Below are positions 8,568 through 16,862 of a DNA stretch of 64,000 nt, one piece after another. Origin of the DNA: Haloarcula mannanilytica (GTDB lineage: Archaea; Halobacteriota; Halobacteria; Halobacteriales; Haloarculaceae). The translations under genes and the position numbers were made by a program. Every line of letters begins with the position of its first letter. Position 1 is the stretch's first letter. The notes under the pieces were generated by a model. That model did no database searches. It had not been told where the DNA came from and saw only the letters and a program-made list of their open reading frames with translations. Location: NCBI RefSeq assembly GCF_005406125.1, contig NZ_BIXZ01000001.1, positions 62,001 to 126,000 of the forward strand, read 5' to 3'.

Positions 8568-9555
8568 GTCTATCCTTCCCGGTATCTTCGCTGTCAAGCA
8601 CCGCCTCGCGGACACCCGATTCAAGCGACTACCGGCGCTTCGTCTGGGCGTCATCGCGCTTGTCACGCTACTTCTCGCCGGTGTCGTGTTCCCCGCCGCT
8701 GGAACAGCCCCGCAGGTGAACACCGCTAGTGGTGGACCGGACAACCTGACGGCACAGGGCGCCCAAGCCGCTGATAACACGACTGATACAGACGGTGACG
8801 GGCTGTCCGATTCGCTAGAGCGGTCCGTTTACGGCACCGACCCGACCGACCCGGACACGGACGGAGACGGCTATCCGGACGGCATGGAAGTCCGCTGCGG
8901 GCAGGCTATTCCGGGCGCAGATCCACTCCGGACCGACATCTACGTCGAAGTGGACTCCACGCAGTCGACGACGCTCAGTGACTCCGTCCGGGCGTCTATC
9001 GTGGAGACCTTCGACAGTGCGCCCGTCTCGAACCCCGACGGGTCTACCGGCATAGATATCCATCTCGTCGCGGATGAGACCAATCTCTCGGTGAACGGAA
9101 CCGTGTACTCGAACCGCCGTGCGGGTCCTGAAAATGATATCTATGACTTCCGGAGCAACCACTCTGAGTACCGCTCGGACGGGTATTACTACGTCTTGCT
9201 CACAGACGATGTGGCCTACAACGGAGACGACTACTTCGTCGGGGCGGGACGGCCCGAAATCGCTGCGATGGAACGGTTCGATTCGACGAAAATTACTGCC
9301 TCCCTGTTCATGCACGAGTTCGGACACGCGATGGGGCTTGACGCGCATCAGGACGGTATCGACGAGGAGCGCTACACACGAACGGAGTACGATAGCGTGA
9401 TGAACTACAACGGCCTATACAGACAGCTCACGTACTCGAACGGCACTGACAATGTGGGTCGAAACGAGTGGCAGTTCGTCGCCGAGAACCGAACCCGACC
9501 CGATGTTCAGTGTGCCGAGAACGGAACGTGTGCGAGCCGGTGTGTCCGGGCCTGA
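8491..9555 (+). CDS. Secreted metzincin-like zinc metalloprotease with TSP3 calcium repeats
   Basis: A 354-residue protein. A 50-residue polar N-terminus precedes a hydrophobic segment (about 53-70). Thrombospondin type 3-like calcium loops follow (DTDGDGLSDSLE and DPDTDGDGYPDGMEV, about residues 94-130). The active site is HEFGHAMGLDAH (H275, E276, H279) with a downstream SVMNY Met-turn (M304), as in metzincins. The third His (H286) is one residue later than the canonical HExxHxxGxxH. C-terminal cysteines suggest disulfides. No other in-frame start exists before the hydrophobic segment, so the long N-terminus stands. Probably exported or membrane-anchored. Confidence 0.8.
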   Translation: MGVRSTVTRIPQFKSLTSIDININFESILPGIFAVKHRLADTRFKRLPALRLGVIALVTLLLAGVVFPAAGTAPQVNTASGGPDNLTAQGAQAADNTTDTDGDGLSDSLERSVYGTDPTDPDTDGDGYPDGMEVRCGQAIPGADPLRTDIYVEVDSTQSTTLSDSVRASIVETFDSAPVSNPDGSTGIDIHLVADETNLSVNGTVYSNRRAGPENDIYDFRSNHSEYRSDGYYYVLLTDDVAYNGDDYFVGAGRPEIAAMERFDSTKITASLFMHEFGHAMGLDAHQDGIDEERYTRTEYDSVMNYNGLYRQLTYSNGTDNVGRNEWQFVAENRTRPDVQCAENGTCASRCVRA

Positions 9556-9582
9556 CTGCTCGCCTGAACCGCGGACCTGCCG

Positions 9583-10800
9583 TTAGCTGCTGTCCGCGAG
9601 CATACTCATGAAGAACGACCCGAACACGGTCTGTATCCCGAGGACCACAACCGTCGAGGCTAGGAGCGTTGCTGTGGCTGACGGTAACGCCGCTTCGCCG
9701 CCAAGGAGCCACTGCCCGAACACGGTCCCGAGATACAGCACGCCGATTGCAGTCGCGATGATGCCTATCGACGCGCCGTGTTCCAGCTGGAACTGCTCCC
9801 GTATCATCCTGACGAGCACGCCGTCCGGCGTTTTGATCGGGTTCGCGGCGATGGAGCTGAACAGTGCAAGCGTCCAGACCTGGTACCCGACGATCGTCAA
9901 CAGCGACCCGCCCACCATCGTCTGGATGCCGAAGTTGATGCCGCTGACCGATAACTGTGCAATCGACAGTGACATCAACACCGCACCGAGTGACACCAGC
10001 AGCAGGGCCGGGTACGAAAACAGGTAGTCCGGCGCGTTCACGAGCATGAACCGGACGTGTCGCCAGCCGTCACTGAAGCTGTCGAGCGTTTCCTCGCCCT
10101 CACGCTCGTGGTAGACGATTGGGACCTCCTCGATGGTGAGATCGTTCGCACCGGCCTCCATGATCATTTCGCTAGCAAACTCCATCCCGGTCGTCTCTAG
10201 CTCTAGCGTTTCCAGCGCGTCCTTGGTGAACACGCGGAACCCACTGTGTGCATCGCTCACCCCGGCCCCATAGAACGTGTTCAGGAACCGCGTCAACAGC
10301 GGGTTCCCGACGTACTTGTGCAGTGGTGGCATCGACCCGTCCCGTATCTCTCCCTCCAAACGGCTCCCCATACAGATGTCGGCATCGCCGTTCTGGACCG
10401 GGTCGAGGAGCTGTGGAATCATTTCGAAGTCGTACGTCGTATCTGCATCGCCCATCGCGATGTACTCTCCCCGGGCCTTGTCGAACGCGTAGCGATACGC
10501 GTACCCGTACCCAGGTTCGTCTGGCGTCACAACTGTTGCTCCCCGCTCGCGAGCTAAATCGGGCGTTCTGTCTGTAGAACTATCGCTCACGATGATCTCT
10601 GTCGGCACGCGCAGCTCCGAAATTGCCGTCTTTATCCGGTCGATGCATTCCACGATACCCTCCTCTTCGTTGAGTGTGGGCATCACGACGCTCAAAACCG
10701 GCGTGACTTCGCTCTCCGGCGTGACGAGGAACTCGTCTGCAGTTTCGGACGCGATCCCCTGTTGACTTGCTTGATTTGCCTGATTTGCTTGTATCGTCAT
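9583..10800 (-). CDS. Family 2 glycosyltransferase with C-terminal membrane domain
   Basis: A 405-residue protein. The N-terminal GT-A domain (about 30-240) shows VVMPTLNEEEGI, the nucleotide-binding SDSSTDRT and the metal-binding DAD in GDADTTYDF. About four membrane helices follow (about 262-400). This architecture fits polyprenyl-phosphate glycosyltransferases such as dolichol-phosphate mannose/glucose synthases that feed protein N-glycosylation. The N-terminus is a short Gln/Asn/Ala repeat (QANQANQASQQ). No other glycosylation gene is adjacent, so the sugar is unknown. Transcribed alone, convergent with the metzincin gene. Confidence 0.88.
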   Translation of the reverse strand: MTIQANQANQASQQGIASETADEFLVTPESEVTPVLSVVMPTLNEEEGIVECIDRIKTAISELRVPTEIIVSDSSTDRTPDLARERGATVVTPDEPGYGYAYRYAFDKARGEYIAMGDADTTYDFEMIPQLLDPVQNGDADICMGSRLEGEIRDGSMPPLHKYVGNPLLTRFLNTFYGAGVSDAHSGFRVFTKDALETLELETTGMEFASEMIMEAGANDLTIEEVPIVYHEREGEETLDSFSDGWRHVRFMLVNAPDYLFSYPALLLVSLGAVLMSLSIAQLSVSGINFGIQTMVGGSLLTIVGYQVWTLALFSSIAANPIKTPDGVLVRMIREQFQLEHGASIGIIATAIGVLYLGTVFGQWLLGGEAALPSATATLLASTVVVLGIQTVFGSFFMSMLADSS

Positions 10801-11392
10801 TCCCGTACCCTGGCTGTAACTGATGCGTCTGTTAGCATACGCTCTCCACGCCCCCTGAACTGGTCCGCTTGAATACCAATAGTAGGCCCCATCTTATCTG
10901 AGTTCAATGATTTATTTCTGATAGGTATCGCACACCTTTCACACAGAATGTCATGTCAAAGCAGCGTATAATAAAGCTGTCGGGTGGTGTAATACATCAT
11001 TAATCACAATGTTGAACCCGTTAGCCCCATCCCACCAATATTCGTCACTAATTTCATCGGCTGATGCAGTATATTGTAAGGGCTCAACAGGTACTGGAAT
11101 ATTATACCAACCGTAATGTGTCCTCCGAAACGGAGACTTATCATACTAGTATACTGTGTCTGCTGCAGATCCCCTGTCGAAATCTTCACACGAATTGTTG
11201 CCCCGCGATAACTGATATGACAACAGCGTCCTGTCCTCATATGGAGGCGGTTCGGAGCGACTCCGGGACAGTCGCAGCAGGTGTCGTGTATGTTCTACCA
11301 AGTAGTACTATCGCTACAAATCCGCCGTGAACAAGGATCAGATTCTCTGTCCGTCCGATGACCAGCTTTGGAACGTGAAATCGCCAGTGCCC
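10801..11392. other. AT-rich gene-poor spacer
   Basis: About 590 bases with clearly lower GC than the rest of the window, especially 10870-11170. Short open frames exist on both strands (for example 11004-11240 minus and 11064-11330 plus), but their codon use and composition (Cys, Ile, Tyr, Ser-rich, few acidic residues) do not look haloarchaeal. It holds the promoter of the glycosyltransferase at its left end. It may be a decayed insertion or old transferred DNA; I see no terminal repeats or transposase remnant. Confidence 0.5.
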
Positions 11393-11572
11393 TCACACTG
11401 GGCGGCGAAGCCGGCTCCGAATTTTGCCGCCGGCGGCGTGGAGCTGCGGCATCCGGTTCTTCGATGCGCCGATCAGCGTTGCCACGCTCAGGCCGAGGAC
11501 GTACACGACTCCCAAAAGCATGATAATCGAGATGTCCTTGCTGAACCGGAGCCCGCCACGTATCGTAGCCAT
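11393..11572 (-). CDS. Small single-pass membrane protein (59 aa)
   Basis: Reading minus from ATG 11572 to TGA 11393 gives a 59-residue peptide: a short basic N-terminus (MATIRGGLRFSKD), one membrane helix (IIMLLGVVYVLGLSVATLIG, about 17-36), and a basic tail with several Arg. Third codon positions are GC-rich, unlike the AT-rich DNA beside it, which supports real coding. Family not recognised; probably N-in with the helix in the cytoplasmic membrane. Confidence 0.6.
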   Translation of the reverse strand: MATIRGGLRFSKDISIIMLLGVVYVLGLSVATLIGASKNRMPQLHAAGGKIRSRLRRPV

Positions 11573-11691
11573 AGTGGCAAGTTCTCAGGATGAATATAAG
11601 CTGTTGGGGTCTGATTATCAATTAATATAATCAGATTGGGATCTGTAGCCTGGACCGTAGATTTAAACCGCTACATATGGTATGTTGTAAC

Positions 11692-11892
11692 ATGGCTACA
11701 GACCAGTCCGAGGGGGGCAGCCTGCGCGTGCCACCGCTGGAGAATACCGCGTTTTTCTCCATCGAGGACGATGACGGCTACGTCCGTATCGAACAGTCAC
11801 TGGGGAATCAGGTCCTGTACACACCGAACGAGGCCAGGGATATCGCCGAGGCGATTCTCGACGCCGTCGACAAGGCTGTCGAAGACGACTGA
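11692..11892 (+). CDS. Small acidic protein (66 aa)
   Basis: The ATG at 11692 is preferred over one at 11677, which would add MVCCN and sit too close to the TATA-like TTTAAACC near 11662. The 66-residue product is acidic, with a likely strand region (TAFFSIEDDDGYVRIEQ) and a C-terminal amphipathic helix (TPNEARDIAEAILDAVDKAV). Family unknown. It stands alone, 72 bases ahead of the inositol-phosphatase gene on the same strand. Confidence 0.75.
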   Translation: MATDQSEGGSLRVPPLENTAFFSIEDDDGYVRIEQSLGNQVLYTPNEARDIAEAILDAVDKAVEDD

Positions 11893-11964
11893 CCCAACGC
11901 CGAACGGCGATCACGTTTTGCTGGAAGGCGAGGTGGTTTGAACGAGGCCGGTCCAGCGACAGGT

Positions 11965-12807
11965 ATGACAGATGCAAGCCACCGGGCGGCAGTCGCCGAA
12001 CGGGCGGCCCGTGCCGGCGGTGTCGTCGCCCGCGAGCAGTTTCGGGGCGACCTCAGTGTCGAGTCGAAAGCCAACAAGAACGATCTCGTCACGGAGACCG
12101 ACCGCGACGCCCAGCAGCAGGTCGTCGCCACGATCCGGGAGGCGTTTCCCGGCGACCGCTTCCTCTGTGAGGAGGACCTCTCCACGTTGGCTGGCCCGGA
12201 AACCGCTCAGAGTGCTGTCGAAGCGGTCGATACCGTTCCCGAGAACGGGTCGGCGTGGGTCATCGATCCTATCGACGGGACTGCGAACTACGTCCGGGGG
12301 ATGCGCCTGTGGGCGACGAGTGTGAGCACAGTGGTCGACGGTGACCCGGTCGCGTCGGCCACGTACCTCCCCTCCTACGGCGACCTCTACGCCGCTGGCC
12401 CGGAGAGCGTCACGCGGGATGGAACCGAACTCTCGGTGAGCAAGCGAACCGATCCGGAGACGTTCGCAGTCGCCCCGGTCGGCTGGTGGGACCGCGACGA
12501 CAGGGCGGAGTTCGGTCGGCTGTGTAGCGCTATCGGCGACCGATTCGGTGACATCCGCCGTCTGGGGTCGTTCCAGGCCACGCTGGCACACGTCGCCGAC
12601 GGGGCGCTTGAGGGGCTCGTGTGTACGCGCCCGATGAACCCCTGGGACACAATCGCTGGCGTTCATATGGTCCGACAGGCCGGCGGGACGGTCACCGACC
12701 TTGATGGCGAACCCTGGACCCACGACAGCGATTCGGTCGTCGCTTCCAACGGCGAGGCCCACGACGCCTTCGTAGCGGCTGGAAACGAGGCGCTCACGCA
12801 GGACTAA
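11965..12807 (+). CDS. Inositol monophosphatase/FBPase family phosphatase
   Basis: A 280-residue Mg-dependent phosphatase. Metal ligands are visible in order: the EED of FLCEEDL, DPIDGT in WVIDPIDGTANYVRG, and the C-terminal NPWDTIAGVHMVRQAGG (WD motif). Archaeal members hydrolyse inositol-1-phosphate and often fructose-1,6-bisphosphate, so the enzyme may serve lipid inositol supply or gluconeogenesis. The ATG at 11965 is preferred to an upstream TTG at 11938. Cytoplasmic, apparently monocistronic. Confidence 0.9.
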   Translation: MTDASHRAAVAERAARAGGVVAREQFRGDLSVESKANKNDLVTETDRDAQQQVVATIREAFPGDRFLCEEDLSTLAGPETAQSAVEAVDTVPENGSAWVIDPIDGTANYVRGMRLWATSVSTVVDGDPVASATYLPSYGDLYAAGPESVTRDGTELSVSKRTDPETFAVAPVGWWDRDDRAEFGRLCSAIGDRFGDIRRLGSFQATLAHVADGALEGLVCTRPMNPWDTIAGVHMVRQAGGTVTDLDGEPWTHDSDSVVASNGEAHDAFVAAGNEALTQD

Positions 12808-12915
12808 GCGCGCTTTCGCGCCCTTCCTCGCTGATCGATCTTTCCGACCCGCGGTTGTTCGTTTTGTCCACACGCGACCGGAACGCTAAAACCGCCTGCC
12901 ACCGGTCACACGGCC

Positions 12916-14064
12916 ATGGAAACGTTCGAGCGGGCCGTCGATGATTTCGGGCCTGGTCAACTCTGGCTGGGCTCTCTCGTCGCAATTCTCCTCGTCGCAG
13001 TCGGCGCTGTTCTGGCCGCTCCACGGGTCGTCTGGGACCGGTTCCTCTGGCAGTACTTCTGGGGGCCGGTGTACGCGGACGCCAAGGCGGCCAGTTGCGC
13101 CGAGATGACCGCATCCGGTCCACAGCCGTTGTACGAGGGCTGTCAGGCGGCTATTCAGGAGGGGCGACTCATCGCCGAACCGGGATACACCATCGTCTCC
13201 GAGGTCGGCTATATGCTGATTCTGGTGTACATGCTGGTCGGCGTCTATTTCCTCCTCGAACGACTGGACATCGCCGAGGACCCGAAGCTCTACTTCGCAT
13301 TCGTCCCCTTCATGCTGCTCGGCGGCGCGCTGCGGACCGTCGAGGACGCGACCGACCGCGCAGTTGAGGCCGGTGTCTCTCCCATCGTCGAGTACCCGCT
13401 GAGTTCGCTCATCATCAGCCCGGTCATCTACGGGACGGTGTTCCTGCTCACGCTGCTTGTCCTCGTCGTCTGTGTGAAACTCGACAACGACGGCGTCATC
13501 GACAGCTACTACCGGACGACTGGCGCTGTCGGCGGTGTCTTGGTTGTGGGCACGCTCCTGTACCTGACGTATGTCGCGCTCACGCGCGAGTACGCGACCC
13601 TGTATCCATCCGTTCTCATCACAACAGTGGGGCTAGCGTCGGCGCTGTCGTATGCCCTCTACTGGGCCTTTGAGACCTATCGACCGGCGATGAACGACGG
13701 CACCGGCTACATTGGACTGCTCGTCATCTGGGGCCACGCCATCGACGGCGTCGCGAACGTCCTGCTGGCTGACTGGCTTGATGTGCTCAACGTCCCGCTG
13801 ACCTACTACCCGAAGCACCCGGCCAACGCGTTCATCATCGCGGCCACCGAGTCACTCCAGCCGGCAAGTCTCTCGGCCGCTATCGGCACGTCCTGGCCGT
13901 TCCTGTTCATTAAGCTCGCTGTCGCCTCGCTGGTCGTCTCGCTGTTCAACGAGGAGTTCATCGATGACAGCCCGCGGTACGCGCTCCTCCTGCTCATCGC
14001 GGTCACCGCGGTCGGACTCGGGCCCGGGAGCCGGGACATGCTGCGGGCGACGTTCGGTATCTGA
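12916..14064 (+). CDS. DUF63 family multi-pass membrane protein
   Basis: A 382-residue protein with about nine membrane helices spread over its length, beginning at residues 18-36 after an acidic N-terminus. Features typical of DUF63 are LLGGALRTVEDA and WGHAIDGVANVLLADW, with buried His, Asp and Arg residues. DUF63 is an archaeal membrane family of unknown function. A TATA-like stretch (GCTAAAACC, about 12885) lies close to the start. It converges with the YcaO gene 26 bases downstream. Confidence 0.85.
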   Translation: METFERAVDDFGPGQLWLGSLVAILLVAVGAVLAAPRVVWDRFLWQYFWGPVYADAKAASCAEMTASGPQPLYEGCQAAIQEGRLIAEPGYTIVSEVGYMLILVYMLVGVYFLLERLDIAEDPKLYFAFVPFMLLGGALRTVEDATDRAVEAGVSPIVEYPLSSLIISPVIYGTVFLLTLLVLVVCVKLDNDGVIDSYYRTTGAVGGVLVVGTLLYLTYVALTREYATLYPSVLITTVGLASALSYALYWAFETYRPAMNDGTGYIGLLVIWGHAIDGVANVLLADWLDVLNVPLTYYPKHPANAFIIAATESLQPASLSAAIGTSWPFLFIKLAVASLVVSLFNEEFIDDSPRYALLLLIAVTAVGLGPGSRDMLRATFGI

Positions 14065-14090
14065 ACCCTCTCTCGTTGCGTCGTCCCTTC

Positions 14091-15800
14091 CTACGGGAAC
14101 GGATGGTGGTCTCTGTCGAGTCGCGGTTCGAAGCCCAGATCTGCCGGTACCGTTTCGGCGCGCTCACCGAAGAACGACGCACCGAAAAACAGCGGCTGTG
14201 CCGACGGGCAGACGACCCGGACCGCCTCGAAGCCGAGCTGTTCGAGATCACGCGTTGTCAGCCGTGCGCCATACGGCGTCAGCCCCGCATCAGCCGCCCG
14301 GTCACACAGCGTCTCTAACTCCGCTTCACCGGAGAGGTCCGCGTCGGGACCGAGCGAATCCAGCGGTACCGCTGTTTCCGTCGCGGTCAGGTCGGCCGCG
14401 TTTCCGGGCGAGTCGGCATAGCGTCCGATTGCGCCCTGCGCGTCCGCGGCTGCCTCCGGACCCATGCTGTCGAGTTCCATCCAGTTCTGGAGCGCTTCCT
14501 CCAGCGCGCCGACGGCGGCTGCACCCGGGTCCAGATCCGCGTCGGTGCCAAGCGCGAATCGGGGCCACTCGTCCCCCTCCAGCGCGACGGTGATGACCGG
14601 TACGTCCACGTCCTGTGTCAACAGTAGCGCCGTCACGTCCAGTCCCTCGGACGTTGCGCGCCGCCGAAGCGTGTCGTACCGTTCGTGGTCGTCGACAGCG
14701 ACCCGAAGCGGTTCGAACGTCGAGTACCACGAAAGCATCGCGGCGTCGCGCTCGATGACTTCGTACAACCCGGTCAGCAGCGCCTCGGTGACAGTGTTGC
14801 CCAGGCCCAGGCCGGTCGTCGTTGCCGACCTGACAGCGTTGGACGGCGGCGGGTAGTAGACGGTTTCGGCGGGGAGCGACCGCCGCTGGTCGGTCAGCAG
14901 GTCCTCGGCCGGGATCCAGGGAATGGCTGTCGACTCATCCCAGTTGTCCTCGTCCCTGACGAACGCATCGGGCTCAACGGCGTTGGGGATGTCCCCAACT
15001 GGTCCGCCCTCTAAGTTGGCTTCGCGGTAGACGCCCGCCGCGTACCGCTCGTAATTTTCGCCCAGCGCCTTCATGAACGCCGTATCCCAGTCGATTGCGA
15101 CACCTGCGGCCTTGGCGGCGGCCGACACGTCGCTGAAGCCGGCCGTATCGGCGAGCGTCGACAGGTAGTAGGGAGCCGGGAACGAGTGGACTTCGCCGAC
15201 CTCCGTGGCGATACCGACCCGCTCGTCGAGTCCGAGTTCCGCCCGCGACAGTGCCTCGCTGTCGTGGGCCGTCTGACGACCGTCGCCGAGGTGCTTGCTC
15301 GGCGACTCGCCACAATCACAGTCCGGGACCGGGAGGAACCGCCGCTGGTCGTGTGGCAGCTCAGTGACCGTCCCGAAAAGGGTCCCATTGCCGTCGAGAA
15401 ACTGCGTCACGAGCCGGCCGGCCAGCGCTCCCGCGAAGCGCTGGGTACCTGCTGCTGGGGCTTCAGCGAGCGCCTCGCTTTCTTCGACCGTTGCCTCGAC
15501 TCGTGTTTTGAGACAGTCGAAACAGCCGGTCTCCGGACTGAATGCGCTGATCGCGGCGTCGGTCACCGGGACGCCGCCGACACCGCCGAGTTCGACAGCC
15601 ACCCACGGCGTGTCGGTCTCCTGTGCCCGGTTGTTCCACGCCCCAAACATCTCTGCGCCGACGGTATCGACGACGATGGCGAGGTCGCCACTGGCGTCCG
15701 TCGGTGTCGACGGCTGTGATACTGACACGTCGATATCGGCGAGAAACGCGGTGAGTGCGTCGACGGCCGGTCCACGCCCGACGACTTCGACAGTTCGCAT
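14091..15800 (-). CDS. Fused E1-like/YcaO domain protein
   Basis: A 569-residue protein. The N-terminal ~170 residues resemble the E1-like partner domain of azoline-forming cyclodehydratases, with a probable zinc site made of C93/C96 (CFDC) and C161/C163 (DCDC). The rest is a YcaO domain with the ATP-site helices ALLTGLYEVIERDA and GALEEALQNW. The C-terminus ends HPFP, recalling the proline-rich tails of YcaO enzymes. YcaO proteins use ATP to activate backbone amides for azoline, thioamide or amidine formation. No precursor peptide or dehydrogenase is visible nearby, so the substrate is unknown. It follows the TbsP-like gene by 31 bases. Confidence 0.85.
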   Translation of the reverse strand: MRTVEVVGRGPAVDALTAFLADIDVSVSQPSTPTDASGDLAIVVDTVGAEMFGAWNNRAQETDTPWVAVELGGVGGVPVTDAAISAFSPETGCFDCLKTRVEATVEESEALAEAPAAGTQRFAGALAGRLVTQFLDGNGTLFGTVTELPHDQRRFLPVPDCDCGESPSKHLGDGRQTAHDSEALSRAELGLDERVGIATEVGEVHSFPAPYYLSTLADTAGFSDVSAAAKAAGVAIDWDTAFMKALGENYERYAAGVYREANLEGGPVGDIPNAVEPDAFVRDEDNWDESTAIPWIPAEDLLTDQRRSLPAETVYYPPPSNAVRSATTTGLGLGNTVTEALLTGLYEVIERDAAMLSWYSTFEPLRVAVDDHERYDTLRRRATSEGLDVTALLLTQDVDVPVITVALEGDEWPRFALGTDADLDPGAAAVGALEEALQNWMELDSMGPEAAADAQGAIGRYADSPGNAADLTATETAVPLDSLGPDADLSGEAELETLCDRAADAGLTPYGARLTTRDLEQLGFEAVRVVCPSAQPLFFGASFFGERAETVPADLGFEPRLDRDHHPFP

Positions 15801-15825
15801 GCCGAAGCCCTCGTGGTGAAGCGGG

Positions 15826-15830
15826 AAAAA
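15826..15830 (-). terminator. T-run after TbsP-like gene
   Basis: On the minus strand the TAG stop of the TbsP-like gene is followed directly by a run of five T residues, the usual archaeal intrinsic termination signal. It lies just before the YcaO start, so some uncoupling of the two genes is possible. Confidence 0.35.
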
Positions 15831-15831
15831 T

Positions 15832-16650
15832 CTACGCGGCGAGGATGGACTGTGCGACGGAGGCCAGTTCGTCCGGCTCGGCGTCCTTGAGCCGGTCGTC
15901 GCCGAGCATCAGGCGGAGTCGCGGCCGGCCCACGTCGATCGGGACCTTCTCGGTGTCGATGAGGTTCATGTCTTCGAGCTTGGTCTTGGTCCGGGAGAAC
16001 GTCGCCTTGCTCGCCAGCCCGACATCCTCGCCCCACTTGCTGATGTCGTACAGCAGTTCGCCGTTCCGGGCGGCCACGAGCAGGCTGATAGTGACCTCGT
16101 CCAGGCCGTCGCCATCGCCGCGGGCCGTCGACAGGGAGTTCAGGACTTCGTTGAAGTCCGACGCGGTCTCCGAGCCGATGTCCGATTCCAGCGTGCTCTG
16201 GACGCGGTTGAGCGGCGGCGTCCGGAGCGAGTACTCGTCGGCGTCCGTCCACGTCGAGTCGTAGTAGTCGTAGGCGTTGTCGACGAACTCCGTGTCGTCA
16301 GTCCCGAGGCCGCCGACCGTGTCACTGATGGTGACCAGCGCGTACACCGCGTCGACGGTTACCGCGACTGAGTGGTTCGGCACATCATCGAGCAGCCGCA
16401 TCGTGAGACGCTCCTCGTCGATGAGATCGGCCGCAGTGCTGGCGATGAGGAAGTCATCCATCACGTCTTTCAGGGCGCGCTCGTCAGCCAGCAGACGGAC
16501 TTCGGGTGCGTCCGAATCGGCGTCCAGTGTCGATACAAGCTCTGCGATGCTCCGCCGCGACGGGTTCACGACGTAGACCGGCTCGTCTGTTGACCCGAAC
16601 ACCGTCGTCAACATAGAACCGACATCGTCCTGCAGGAGATTTTCAGTCAT
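15832..16650 (-). CDS. tbsP: TbsP-like transcriptional regulator (DUF5821)
   Basis: A 272-residue soluble protein. The first ~190 residues form an alpha/beta regulatory domain with no catalytic motif (VYVVNPSRRSIAELVSTLD, LLADERALKDVMDDF). The C-terminal part (about 195-250) reads as a winged helix: DEVTISLLVAARNGELLYD, then GLASKATFSRTKTKLEDMNL. This matches the haloarchaeal DUF5821/TbsP family, which has been linked to control of glycolytic and gluconeogenic genes with TrmB; I assign it from memory of the family. An operator-like palindrome sits just upstream, suggesting autoregulation. Confidence 0.65.
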   Translation of the reverse strand: MTENLLQDDVGSMLTTVFGSTDEPVYVVNPSRRSIAELVSTLDADSDAPEVRLLADERALKDVMDDFLIASTAADLIDEERLTMRLLDDVPNHSVAVTVDAVYALVTISDTVGGLGTDDTEFVDNAYDYYDSTWTDADEYSLRTPPLNRVQSTLESDIGSETASDFNEVLNSLSTARGDGDGLDEVTISLLVAARNGELLYDISKWGEDVGLASKATFSRTKTKLEDMNLIDTEKVPIDVGRPRLRLMLGDDRLKDAEPDELASVAQSILAA

Positions 16651-16657
16651 TGTCCGA

Positions 16658-16680
16658 TGCCAGTATATAGTGTATTGGCA
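16658..16680 (-). promoter_or_regulatory. Imperfect palindrome between TATA box and start of TbsP-like gene
   Basis: The site begins TGCCA and ends TGGCA with an AT-rich spacer (TATATAG at its centre), 8-30 bases upstream of the ATG at 16650. A T/A-rich TATA candidate lies just beyond it (about 16680-16692). A protein bound here would block transcription start, a typical archaeal autorepressor arrangement. Confidence 0.45.
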
Positions 16681-16862
16681 TATTTAATTTTACCGGCTAA
16701 ATGGTGTTGATTTCTCCAGGAATCCGACAACACCCACCGCTGAACAACGATAAAATATCGGTCACAAATCCTAAGCAGAACCCGTTCAGTGGATGGACTG
16801 AACCGTCCGCGCTTGCCATCAGTGTCAGCGGTGCTGTACGGGACAAGACCGGATCGGGACTA

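Noticed and set aside
11004..11330. Two short open frames in the AT-rich island
   Set aside because: Their composition is not haloarchaeal and no family or start signal supports them.
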